From the NCBI RefSeq assembly GCF_002156705.1, contig NZ_CP019893.1, forward strand, positions 3,410,001 to 3,474,000: a stretch of DNA of 64,000 nt. The letters are read 5' to 3'. The notes beneath the pieces were generated by a model that was not told the DNA's origin, searched no databases, and saw nothing but the letters and a program-made list of their open reading frames with translations. Made by a program: the position numbers and the translations under genes. The stretch is from Natrarchaeobaculum aegyptiacum (GTDB taxonomy: Archaea > Halobacteriota > Halobacteria > Halobacteriales > Natrialbaceae). Shown in pieces: positions 42,096-50,028 of the stretch (position 1 is its first letter; the number at the start of each line of letters is the position of its first letter).

Positions 42096-43463
42096 ATGTC
42101 TGGTAACGAACCACCACAGACGGAGGAGCATCCAAACTATCCGAGCGTCGACCAGTCTGACCGAACGCTCCCACGGAACCTGCGCCAGTCCGGTGATCCG
42201 GGTATCGAAATGCTCGTTTCGACCCGCATTCGTAAGTCACCGTTTTTCCACAAGTCGTTCGTGGAAAACGGAGCGTGGCGAGCGACGGTCTACAATCGGA
42301 TCTACCACCCTCGCGGGATGCTCGAACCCGAGGAGGGTGGGATGATGGAGGAGTACGACGCGCTGGTCAACCACGTCACGCTGTGGGACGTCGCGGTCGA
42401 ACGCCAGATCCGTGTCAAAGGCCCCGACGCCGAGGCGCTGACGAACTACGTCATCACCCGCGACGCGACCGAGATCGAACCGATGCACGGGAAGTACGTC
42501 ATCCTCTGTAACGAGGATGGTGGTATCCTCAACGATCCCGTCCTGTTGCGACCGGGCGAAGACGAGTTCTGGTTCTCGATCTCGGACTCGACGCTGATGC
42601 AGTGGCTACAGGGCGTCAACGTCGGGAAGAACTTCGACGTCGAGATCGACGAGATCGACGTCGCACCGGTCCAGATCCAGGGCCCGAAGTCGATCGACGT
42701 CATGATCGACCTCGTCGGCGAGGAGGTCGACGAGATCCCCTACTACGGGCTGATGGAAGCCGAGATCGACGGCGTCCCCGTCCTCGTCAGCCAGACCGGG
42801 TTCTCCGGCGAGAAAGGGTTCGAGATCTACGTCCGCGAGGCGAGTAAAAACGCCGAACGCGTCTGGGACCCCGCGATCGAGTCCGTTCGCGACCACGGCG
42901 GGATGCAGGTCGCACCGGCACACCACCGCCGCATCGCCGCTGGCATCCTCTCGTGGGGCCAGGACATGGACCACGAGACCTCGCCGTTCCAGGTCAACCT
43001 CGGCTACCAGGTGCCCGACGACAAGACGTCCGACTACGTCGGCAAGGAGGAACTCGAGCGCCAGAAAGCACAGATCGACGAGGGCGAGTACCCGTTCGTC
43101 CACAAGATGGTCGGGCTCAAATTGGCGGGTGAGCCGATCCGGGATTACGCGCCGGACTTCTGGCTCATCTCCGACCCCGACACCGGCGAGGAGTGTGGTT
43201 ACGTCACCTCACCGTGGTACAACCCCGAACTCGAGACGAATCTCGCACTCGGGTTCGTGCCAGCCGAGAAACTCGACGGCGACCCGATGGACGTCTACGA
43301 CGGCGACATCGAAACGGAGTTCGAGGTCCACCTGCCCGACGAGTACGCCGAAGAGCCGGGCGAACCCGTCTACGCCAAGGTCTCGGAGGTGCCGTTCAAG
43401 CCGTCGGTCAACCCGAGCGCCCGCGAGCAGGCCAAGTTAAACGCCAGAGAGGACGCCGAGTAA
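42096..43463 (+). CDS. GcvT/DmdA-family THF-dependent demethylase
   Basis: The 455-residue protein is a stand-alone GcvT fold with an N-terminal extension. Motifs include VTLWDVAVERQIRVKGPDA, GGILNDPVLLRP, VAPVQIQGPKS, TGFSGEKGFEIYV and AGILSWGQDMDHETSPF. The VWDVxCERQ-like and GGMLNDP-like stretches recall DMSP demethylase DmdA and related THF methyltransferases rather than the glycine-cleavage T protein. No gcvH or gcvP is nearby. The next gene is a methylene-THF reductase homologue, which would be needed to oxidise the 5-methyl-THF that a DmdA-type reaction produces. The methyl donor (DMSP, glycine betaine or another) cannot be read from sequence. GTG at 42090 is a less likely start. Confidence 0.8.
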   Translation: MSGNEPPQTEEHPNYPSVDQSDRTLPRNLRQSGDPGIEMLVSTRIRKSPFFHKSFVENGAWRATVYNRIYHPRGMLEPEEGGMMEEYDALVNHVTLWDVAVERQIRVKGPDAEALTNYVITRDATEIEPMHGKYVILCNEDGGILNDPVLLRPGEDEFWFSISDSTLMQWLQGVNVGKNFDVEIDEIDVAPVQIQGPKSIDVMIDLVGEEVDEIPYYGLMEAEIDGVPVLVSQTGFSGEKGFEIYVREASKNAERVWDPAIESVRDHGGMQVAPAHHRRIAAGILSWGQDMDHETSPFQVNLGYQVPDDKTSDYVGKEELERQKAQIDEGEYPFVHKMVGLKLAGEPIRDYAPDFWLISDPDTGEECGYVTSPWYNPELETNLALGFVPAEKLDGDPMDVYDGDIETEFEVHLPDEYAEEPGEPVYAKVSEVPFKPSVNPSAREQAKLNAREDAE

Positions 43464-43612
43464 CCGTGTTCGGGGACACAGGGAGCGGCCGCACCGGTCG
43501 ACGGGCGGACCGATACACACGTAGGGATCGAGCACGAACTCGAATCAGACCGATGACCGACCGAGATCGGCCTCGATCCTCGATGTGTGCCCCTGCTCTC
43601 GGCCGTTCGTAC

Positions 43613-43619
43613 GGAGGTG
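43613..43619 (+). promoter_or_regulatory. Shine-Dalgarno site of the methylene-THF reductase gene
   Basis: The sequence ggaggtg lies seven bases before the ATG at 43627 and fixes that start against the longer frame beginning at 43585. It implies translation from a leadered message, consistent with read-through from the demethylase gene 163 bases upstream. Confidence 0.7.
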
Positions 43620-43626
43620 CCCGATA

Positions 43627-44493
43627 ATGTCGTCCGAAATCGAGACGACCCCGACCGCAGAGGGACTTCTCGAACTGCTCGAGGAGCCACGCTTCGAGCT
43701 AATGCCGTTCGAGAGCATGGACGAGCAACTCGAACACCTCCCCGAGGGCGCGGAGGTCGCTATCACGACCTCGCCGACGCTCGGACTCGAGTCGACGATC
43801 GAGTGGACCGAACGCGCCACCGATCGCGGGTTCGAGGTCGTTCCTCACGTCGCAGCACGCTACGTCCGTGACGTAGATCACCTGAAAGACGTCGCGGCAC
43901 GGCTCACCGACGCCGGAGTCTCCGACATCTTCGTTCCCGGCGGCGACCGCGAGGAGCCAGCCGGCGAGTTCACGTCGGCCTACGACCTGCTGTCGACGCT
44001 CGAGGACCTCGATTACGAGTTCGAGGACGTCGGCATCACCGGCTATCCGGAGGGTCACGACTTTCTCGACGACGACGTGCTGGCCGAGGCGATGGCGAAG
44101 AAAGAGCCCTACGCCACCTATATCGTGACTCAGCTGTGTTACGACCCCGAGGCGATCATCGACTGGACCGACGAGATCCGCGCTCGTGACGTCGACCTGC
44201 CGGTCGAAGTCGGCATCCCCGGCGTCATGAAGTACCAGCGGTTGCTGCAGATCTCGCGGAAGGTCGGCGTCGGCGACTCGATCCGGTTCCTCCAGAAGAC
44301 CAGTGGCGTCCTCGGGTTCCTTCGAGAACTGGTCGGCTCACGTGGAACCTACGTCCCCGACGAACTGGTCGAGGGACTCGCACCATACGCGACCGATCCA
44401 CACTACAACATTCGCGGAGTGCACGTCTACGCGTTCAACCAGGTTCCGGACCTCGAGTCGTGGCGTTCGGAGACGCTGACCCAACACCGGTAA
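43627..44493 (+). CDS. Methylenetetrahydrofolate reductase family protein
   Basis: The 288-residue TIM-barrel protein is of the MetF family, which interconverts 5-methyl-THF and 5,10-methylene-THF. Recognisable parts are PHVAARYVRD, LTDAGVSDIFVPGGDREEP, DVGITGYPEGHDFL and YIVTQLCYDPEAII, then a C-terminal YNIRGVHVYAFNQV that matches the end of MetF barrels. It lies after the GcvT/DmdA-like gene on the same strand. That pairing suggests methyl groups enter as 5-methyl-THF and are oxidised here. In the opposite direction it would serve methionine synthesis. A ggaggtg Shine-Dalgarno fixes the start. Confidence 0.85.
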   Translation: MSSEIETTPTAEGLLELLEEPRFELMPFESMDEQLEHLPEGAEVAITTSPTLGLESTIEWTERATDRGFEVVPHVAARYVRDVDHLKDVAARLTDAGVSDIFVPGGDREEPAGEFTSAYDLLSTLEDLDYEFEDVGITGYPEGHDFLDDDVLAEAMAKKEPYATYIVTQLCYDPEAIIDWTDEIRARDVDLPVEVGIPGVMKYQRLLQISRKVGVGDSIRFLQKTSGVLGFLRELVGSRGTYVPDELVEGLAPYATDPHYNIRGVHVYAFNQVPDLESWRSETLTQHR

Positions 44494-44502
44494 CGAACCG
44501 AG

Positions 44503-45366
44503 TCAGTCGTTGGATTTCCGTTTTTGTTCGGGGTGATCGGCGACGAACACGCTCGTGTTCGGCGGGACGTCTTCTGTCACCCAAGAGTTCGCGCCGATGC
44601 TGACGTGGTCGCCGACGGTGATCGCCCCCAGTACCTTCGTCCCGGCACCGATCACGACGTGGTCGCCGATGTCGGGATGGCGTTTGTACCCCTTCTTCAG
44701 CATCTGCTCGTCGTCTTCTTCCTCCTCGAAGTGAAGTGCGCCGAGGGTCACGTCCTGATAGAGCCGGACCCAGTCGCCGATCGTCGCGGTCTCGCCGACG
44801 ACGACGCCCGTCCCGTGATCGATGAAAAAGTACTGCCCGATCTCCGCCCCTGGATGGATGTCGATCCCCGTCACCGTCTTCGCGTACTCGGTGAGTTCCC
44901 TCGCGTACTCGGGTTCGCCTGCCTCGTACAGCACGTGAGCAATCCGCTGGATCATGATCGCCTGAAAGCCCGGATACGACCGGATCACCTCGAGGTATGA
45001 CGTCGCGGCGGGGTCGCCCTTGTACGCGGCCTCGACGTCTTTTTTCAGCGCCGCTCGAAGCTCGGGGAGTCGATCGAGGACGTCGTCGACGACACTGGTC
45101 GGATCGTCCTCGGCGTAGGGCTCGATCCCCCGGTAGTAGAGCCCACCGAGCTCCGACAGTCGTTCCTGGATCGCCGATTCGCGCTCGAGCAACTCGGGTG
45201 CGTTCCAGCAGCGAGGAAAGAGGAGCCGTCTGAGCAGGCTCATCTCCGTGCGACGACGTTCGACGGTCGGGAACTCCATCACCCCTCCCGTCGGAAACGG
45301 GTGTGCATCCGACTCGTACGCCTCACACAGTCGGCCGACTCCGTCACCAGTGTAACTGTATCCCAT
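44503..45366 (-). CDS. cysE: Serine O-acetyltransferase
   Basis: CysE acetylates serine to O-acetylserine for cysteine synthesis. The 287-residue protein has a helical N-terminal domain (about 40-150). A left-handed beta-helix of hexapeptide repeats follows, with GIDIHPGAEIGQYFFIDHG, TGVVVGETATIGDW and HPDIGDHVVIGAGTKVLG. The DHG histidine is catalytic in the family. It converges on the methylene-THF reductase gene, only 9 bases apart. As a serine-consuming enzyme beside C1/serine metabolism it fits the locus. Start uncertain: an ATG at 45279 is an alternative to 45366. Confidence 0.93.
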   Translation of the reverse strand: MGYSYTGDGVGRLCEAYESDAHPFPTGGVMEFPTVERRRTEMSLLRRLLFPRCWNAPELLERESAIQERLSELGGLYYRGIEPYAEDDPTSVVDDVLDRLPELRAALKKDVEAAYKGDPAATSYLEVIRSYPGFQAIMIQRIAHVLYEAGEPEYARELTEYAKTVTGIDIHPGAEIGQYFFIDHGTGVVVGETATIGDWVRLYQDVTLGALHFEEEEDDEQMLKKGYKRHPDIGDHVVIGAGTKVLGAITVGDHVSIGANSWVTEDVPPNTSVFVADHPEQKRKSND

Positions 45367-45425
45367 ACCTGTGTCGTTTGGGCCCGGGACAGAAAATCGT
45401 TCGAGATCGTTGCTACGGGGGAGAC

Positions 45426-45605
45426 CTACCGGTTCGTCCGGTCCCGTTTTCGGTCCGCCCGAACCCGTCCGCGTCGGGAAAATAGCGTTTTCAGCAATCG
45501 CTCGAGCAGGTCGCTGGTCGACGACGTCGGGGTTCCCGGGAGGTAAAACGCCGGGCCGTCTCGCCCGGTAGACGCACGTTGGTCGTTCGGTCGATCGTGA
45601 CTCAT
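45426..45605 (-). CDS. Possible small basic protein, 59 residues
   Basis: A complete short frame runs from an ATG at 45605 to a TAG at 45426. It starts MSHDRPNDQRASTGRDG, continues with FYLPGTPTS and a helix DLLERLLKTLFSRRGR, and has an Arg-rich end. A clear TATA-like aaatttttaatc (about 45630-45642, minus strand) lies 25-35 bases before the ATG, as expected for a leaderless gene. That is the main argument for it. It occupies the otherwise empty 336 bases between cysE and the HTH pair. No family is known to me. Confidence 0.45.
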   Translation of the reverse strand: MSHDRPNDQRASTGRDGPAFYLPGTPTSSTSDLLERLLKTLFSRRGRVRADRKRDRTNR

Positions 45606-45702
45606 ATTGTCGACTCGGGACCGGGGGAGATTAAAAATTTCGGGACGGGGGCGCAGTCAATGATGAATGATCGTTATCGACAATGGTAAAAATGATATGT
45701 TC

Positions 45703-46365
45703 CTAGCCTCCATCCACATTGTCGTCGTCGAGCAGAAATTCTTCGATTAGATTGGCGGATCCGCGCCTGAGACGGCCGCTGACTGCTGTCGTAGAGAGGT
45801 CGAACAGCTCGGCGAGTTCTTCTACCGAACTCTCACGCGGCTCGTCAAAGTAGCCGTGGCGGTACGCCGCGGTCAGCGTCTCTGTCTGGGACGGGGTCAA
45901 CCCGAAGTCGAGCTGGTCGTCGAGGGTCCCGTTTTGCGTGAGTTCCAGCACTTCGAGGTGAACCCCGTCCTCGCGGGCTCGTTCGTCGAGTTCGTACAGG
46001 TCCTCGTGACCCTCGAGCTGGAGCTGGAGCATCCACCCGTTGAGGTAACTGGTCGTCTCGAGCGTGAGGCCACCGCGGTCGGTAATCGTCGGCGTGATCA
46101 GCTTCGCGTCTTCACTGTACTCGATTCGGTAGGTTCGCTGGCTGGCCATCTCGAGGACGACCGAGAAGTCGGCGACAGTGTGATCGGCCTCGAGTGCCGC
46201 GTCGACGGTATCGAACTCAGGTGCCTCGATCCGGAAGAAGTAGACGCTACGGTTGGGATCGGTTCCTACCTCGGAAACGACGCTGATCTCGGCATCCGAC
46301 AGCGACCGGATGGTCTCGGTGAGAGCGAGATCGGGATGTTCGACGTAGATGCGAGTCGAGATCAT
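45703..46365 (-). CDS. HTH regulator, bacterio-opsin-activator (HTH_10) type, second of pair
   Basis: The 220-residue protein has an N-terminal sensor-like domain of about 150 residues and a C-terminal HTH_10 domain. The latter reads LTPSQTETLTAAYRHGYF, ESSVEELAELFDLSTTAVSG, RLRRGSANLIEEFLL. Its ATG overlaps the stop of the upstream paralogue (ATGA), so the two are made together and could form heterodimers. Members are haloarchaeal transcription regulators; the target is unknown. Confidence 0.9.
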   Translation of the reverse strand: MISTRIYVEHPDLALTETIRSLSDAEISVVSEVGTDPNRSVYFFRIEAPEFDTVDAALEADHTVADFSVVLEMASQRTYRIEYSEDAKLITPTITDRGGLTLETTSYLNGWMLQLQLEGHEDLYELDERAREDGVHLEVLELTQNGTLDDQLDFGLTPSQTETLTAAYRHGYFDEPRESSVEELAELFDLSTTAVSGRLRRGSANLIEEFLLDDDNVDGG

Positions 46366-47081
46366 CGTCGGATTTGTGCTTCCACGTTTTGCCTCTGGAG
46401 CAGCACTTCGCCGTCGTCGAGGACGAGTGCTGCCTCGATCAATGCCTTCAGCCCCCGTCTGAGGCGACCGTTGACGGCGGACGGCGAAATCTCGAGCGTC
46501 TCGGCCAGTTCCTCGAGCGACGTCTCCCGTGGCTCACCGAAGTACCCCTCCTCGTAGGCCGTCACGAGTGCGACCCGCTGTTGCTCGGTGAGGGGATCAG
46601 TACCGACACCCGCGACGGCCGACCGCAACTGCCGGGAGAGCTCCAGGACTTCGAACTCGAACCCCTCGTCTCGAGCGCGTTTCCAGACCTCGTGAATCCC
46701 GTCCTGGTCGGGGAAGAACCACCGCTCGCGCCATCCAGGTTGAAACTGCGCCGTCGCCGTACTTTGTGCATCCAGAACGAAGCCACCTTCCGCTGTGACG
46801 TACGGGGAGAGCAGTTTCGTCTCGGGCACGAACTCGAGTTTCCACAGGCGGTCGTCGTCGACCACCTCGACAGGCGCGAACTCGGAGACGGTGTGGTCGT
46901 CTTCGAGGGCTGACCGGACTTCCATGGGGGTAGCTGAAACGAACCGGAGGAAGTAGACGTTCTGTTCGGGGGCAGTGCTTCGTTCGCCGACGATACTGGC
47001 ACTCAGGTCGGGCACAGCGGCAAGTGTACCGGCAAGAGCACCGTCCTCGTGAGCGAACCGGACCTCGGTGATGAGTGCCAT
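46362..47081 (-). CDS. HTH regulator, bacterio-opsin-activator (HTH_10) type, first of pair
   Basis: The 239-residue paralogue of the next gene downstream starts MALITEVRFAHEDGALAGTL. Its C-terminal HTH_10 domain reads LTEQQRVALVTAYEEGYFGE, TSLEELAETLEISPSAVNGR. The ligand-sensing N-terminal halves of the pair share length and pattern but little exact sequence, suggesting different signals. TATA-like elements (gtgcttaag and gaaagtatacc) lie within 50 bases upstream. It is next to an IS6 relic, so local rearrangement is possible. Confidence 0.9.
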   Translation of the reverse strand: MALITEVRFAHEDGALAGTLAAVPDLSASIVGERSTAPEQNVYFLRFVSATPMEVRSALEDDHTVSEFAPVEVVDDDRLWKLEFVPETKLLSPYVTAEGGFVLDAQSTATAQFQPGWRERWFFPDQDGIHEVWKRARDEGFEFEVLELSRQLRSAVAGVGTDPLTEQQRVALVTAYEEGYFGEPRETSLEELAETLEISPSAVNGRLRRGLKALIEAALVLDDGEVLLQRQNVEAQIRR

Positions 47082-47174
47082 GGTGTGGTATACTTTCTCC
47101 TACCATGATGTGCTCCAGTCTCTTAAGCACTGGTGTCGGAGTCGACGCGGTGTGCAGGTAGCGCACGAAGCGAC

Positions 47175-47825
47175 GAGGTGGTGGCAGTGTTTCGTACCTC
47201 CGGCGAAATTGCCGCCACAGAGGATCCAGTTGATTACCTTCCAGCGTGTCCAGCGAGGCCGGAGACCGCGCGAGCTGGTAGTGCCGGGTATTCGCTCTTC
47301 TCTGCCGAATTGGCTATTTCAAATACAAGTCGATAATTCTACACATTCGGTGATAGACGGGGTCGGAACGCCGTCTACGAGTGGGTTGACAGACCGGCGC
47401 TGCTCCTGTTGAGGCGCCGAGCTAGCCAGCGTCGTGCTCGACGAGACGGGGATCTGGTTCGATGGTGAGCAGTGCCGGCTGTACACAGCGGTCATCCAGC
47501 CACCTGTCGATTCCTGCACTGTCGGCTGTTTTCGACACGAACGATCGCTCTCAACCAGCCGTTTCTCGCAACACTCGTGGTGAAACGAGGCATCGACGAC
47601 ACCACCATCTGATCGATTCCAGCACGTGGTTGAACGCTGCACTCTACCACCGTTGCCTCGAGTTTCGGCACGAACGACGTGGTGATCGAACCTCACCAAA
47701 GGATCAGCATATAGGTAAAACGTCGAACCTCTTCGATTTCGAATTGTTCGGACCAGTCGATTCGGCAACGACTGATTCGTGGTGTCACGCCTTCGCTCAC
47801 TGGCACGATAAGACACACCACATAC
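47175..47825 (+). pseudogene. IS6-type (ISH14-like) transposase relic, copy C
   Basis: The start (gaggtggtggcagtgttt...) aligns with the first bases of copies A and B, and the product can be followed in pieces through at least three frames. These are RGRRPRELVVPGIRSSLPNW, NAVYEWVDRPALL, VVLDETGIWFDGEQCRLY, LFSTRTIALNQPFLATL and CLEFRHERRGDR, ending SATTDSWCHAFAHWHDKT. Several stops intervene. The right end resembles the terminal repeat of copy B but is eroded. It is the most decayed of the three copies. It separates the HTH pair from the next gene. Confidence 0.75.
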
Positions 47826-47857
47826 GACCAGCGTCGGCCCCCTCGAGGTGGGACGCG

Positions 47858-48784
47858 TTATCGCGGTTTGGCGGTAGCGGACTCTTTGAGTCGCGTGAGA
47901 ATTTCGTCCCGGTCGACGTTGCGTTCGGCCTCACTGATCCGACCGACGACGAACTCGAGCAAGTCGAGCCGCCTGAGCAAGTCGCAGGTCTCCTCACGAT
48001 TCAGGTCGATCGCTCGCGTTACCTCGTAGATCGTGTTCGACGTCGCGACCGCCTCGACGAGGCTCTCGACGGTGACGTCGTCGGGGAGCCCGAGACCGTC
48101 GGTCAGGACGACCAGCTCTGCATCGTTTTCGCTCGTCGCCGGCGACGTCACCTCGGTCTCTGGGTCGACAGCGTCGTCGGTCGCCGCGGCGTCACCGGTG
48201 TCGTACTGGTCTGGCTCGTGGATCCCGTAATCGATCATGTAACGCCGGACCGTCTCGGCCGTGACGTCCATCTCGATTGCGTCGCTCATCTCCGCAAACG
48301 TCTCACAGGACTCGTACACCTCACCGAGCAGCTCGGGATCCCTGAACGGGGGGACGTCGCGCTTTCCGCCTTCGGCACCGTCAGCGGTCGACGCTGGCGA
48401 GTCATCTTCCGCGGGTTCGCTACTCGCAGTCGCGGACGTCCCGTCCCCCATCGAAGTACGGAACGAAGCCGTCACCGTCCCGTCGTCGACGATATCGGCA
48501 GCCGTCGGTTCGATGTCGACGTCGTGGTCTACCACTGGGACGACCGCTGCCGTCGACTCGAGTGTCACCTCGAGTCGGCCGTCGGCATCGAGGGAAACAC
48601 CGTCCACGACGAGCCCACCCTGCTCCCCGCCGGTGGCCGTCGGGACAGATAGCTCCAGCGTAGCTGCTGGTCCCGATTCCGAGTCCATCCGACCGATGAA
48701 CTCGACGTCGTGTACCGTACCCAGGCCCTCGTTACACTCCTCGAGAAAGAGCCCGAACTTTTGGAGGGTGGTCCCAACGCCCAT
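47858..48784 (-). CDS. Conserved haloarchaeal protein with two HTH-like segments
   Basis: Taking the ATG at 48784 (MGVGTTLQKFGLFLEECNEG) gives 308 residues; a GTG seven codons earlier (48805) is also possible. The N-terminal 100 residues read as beta-rich (TLELSVPTATGGEQGGLVVD). An acidic Ser/Ala linker follows, then two helix-turn-helix-like units: ELLGEVYESCETFAEMSDAI...VTAETVRRYM (about 155-200) and SLVEAVATSNTIYEVTRAI...LNREETCDLLRRL (about 245-290). That suggests a DNA-binding regulator. I do not recognise a named family. Confidence 0.7.
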   Translation of the reverse strand: MGVGTTLQKFGLFLEECNEGLGTVHDVEFIGRMDSESGPAATLELSVPTATGGEQGGLVVDGVSLDADGRLEVTLESTAAVVPVVDHDVDIEPTAADIVDDGTVTASFRTSMGDGTSATASSEPAEDDSPASTADGAEGGKRDVPPFRDPELLGEVYESCETFAEMSDAIEMDVTAETVRRYMIDYGIHEPDQYDTGDAAATDDAVDPETEVTSPATSENDAELVVLTDGLGLPDDVTVESLVEAVATSNTIYEVTRAIDLNREETCDLLRRLDLLEFVVGRISEAERNVDRDEILTRLKESATAKPR

Positions 48785-48948
48785 GATAGACAATGTATGC
48801 CTCACCTCGCAATGATTGCACGTGTTGAATTGTGGACGTCTTTAAGTGGTGCGGCTATCCGGGGCGTGGCTGGTGCTCTGACGCCACCTTCCGGCTGGCA
48901 CTGGCGCTGGCAGGATATTCCAACAGCGTTTCGAACGCGAAGTCCCAG

Positions 48949-50028
48949 CTAGACCATCGGCTCGTCACCGATCGCGGGATTCTCGAGAACGTACGCGACG
49001 AGTCGATCGACGTAGGATTCGAACGGCAACACCTCGACCCCGCTCCCCTCGAGCGCCTGCAGCGTCTTCGGACAGGCGTACCGCGCCGGATGGTCGAGGT
49101 AGTCGAGGGTTGCGGGCTCGAGCGGCAGCGACGACGAGAGCCGGCTCGACACCGCTCGTGCGATCGGTTTCGTCGTCGGCAGCGTGACGGTGCGGTGGCC
49201 AGCCGCCTCGGCGAGGGTGTCGACGAACCGCGGGACGGGCAGCGGCGCGGGATCACAGAGCTGGTAGACCTCGCCGACGGTCTCCTCGCTGGCGCTGAGA
49301 TGAGCGATCGCGTCGACGACGTAGTCCCTGGGGACGACGTTTAGCTCGGCGTCGCTGGAGCCCGCCAGCGTGAACGCCACCGAGAGCCACTCGGGTTGGG
49401 CGAGCAACAGCCGGAGCAGGTAGTAGGGGCCGTCGTACTTGTCGGTCTCGCCGGTTCGACTGTCGCCGACGACGATCGCGGGTCGGTAGATCGTCGCGGG
49501 CAGGCCGGCGTCCATCCGATCCTGGACCGCGACCTCCGCACGGTACTTGGTCTCCTCGTAGTGGTTGTTGAAGCGCTGTCCCTCCCGCAGGTGGTCCTCG
49601 GTGAAGACGCCGTCGTAGCGGCCACTGACGTAGCAGGTGCTGACGTAGTGGAACCGATTCACGTCGCGGTCGTCGGCGAACTCGAGGACGTTCTCGGTCC
49701 CGCGGACGTTGACTGCTTCCGCCAGGTCGCGGTCGACGGCGAGGTCGTAGACGGCCGCGAGGTGGTAGAGTTCGCGCACGCGCTCGAGCGACTCGTCGCC
49801 CAGTCCGAGGTCGGGTTCGGTGACGTCGCCCTCGTAGAGTCGAACCGCGTCGTCGTCGACCCCGTCGATTTCGGCGGTGATCTCCCGCGCTCGCCTGCGT
49901 GCGGTCTCGAGGTACGTGGACTGGACCAGACAGGCGACCGGTCCGTCGCCGCGAGCGAGGACGCGCTCGAGCAGTGCCGAGCCGAGAAAGCCCGGGAAGC
50001 CGGTGAAGAAAACCTCGGCGTCGCTCAC
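48949..50028 (-). CDS. Extended SDR / fatty acyl-CoA reductase-like oxidoreductase
   Basis: The 359-residue protein opens with a Rossmann TGFPGFLGSALLERVLARG, the TGFPGFxG form typical of male-sterility/NAD_binding_4 acyl-CoA reductases. LAAVYDLAVDRDLAEAVNVRGT follows. The catalytic Tyr/Lys is in NNHYEETKYRAE (YxxxK), then the substrate-side YRPAIVVGDSRTGE. I choose the GTG at 50028, which overlaps the aldehyde dehydrogenase stop as GTGA. A GTG three codons upstream is possible. Coupling to an aldehyde dehydrogenase suggests handling of acyl-CoA, aldehyde and acid, perhaps lipid- or isoprenoid-derived. Confidence 0.85.
   Translation of the reverse strand: MSDAEVFFTGFPGFLGSALLERVLARGDGPVACLVQSTYLETARRRAREITAEIDGVDDDAVRLYEGDVTEPDLGLGDESLERVRELYHLAAVYDLAVDRDLAEAVNVRGTENVLEFADDRDVNRFHYVSTCYVSGRYDGVFTEDHLREGQRFNNHYEETKYRAEVAVQDRMDAGLPATIYRPAIVVGDSRTGETDKYDGPYYLLRLLLAQPEWLSVAFTLAGSSDAELNVVPRDYVVDAIAHLSASEETVGEVYQLCDPAPLPVPRFVDTLAEAAGHRTVTLPTTKPIARAVSSRLSSSLPLEPATLDYLDHPARYACPKTLQALEGSGVEVLPFESYVDRLVAYVLENPAIGDEPMV

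Noticed and set aside
42090-43463. Glycine-cleavage T protein (gcvT) of a standard glycine cleavage system
   Set aside because: No gcvH or gcvP gene lies in the window, and the motifs and the adjacent methylene-THF reductase fit a DmdA-like demethylase better, so the gene symbol gcvT was not used.
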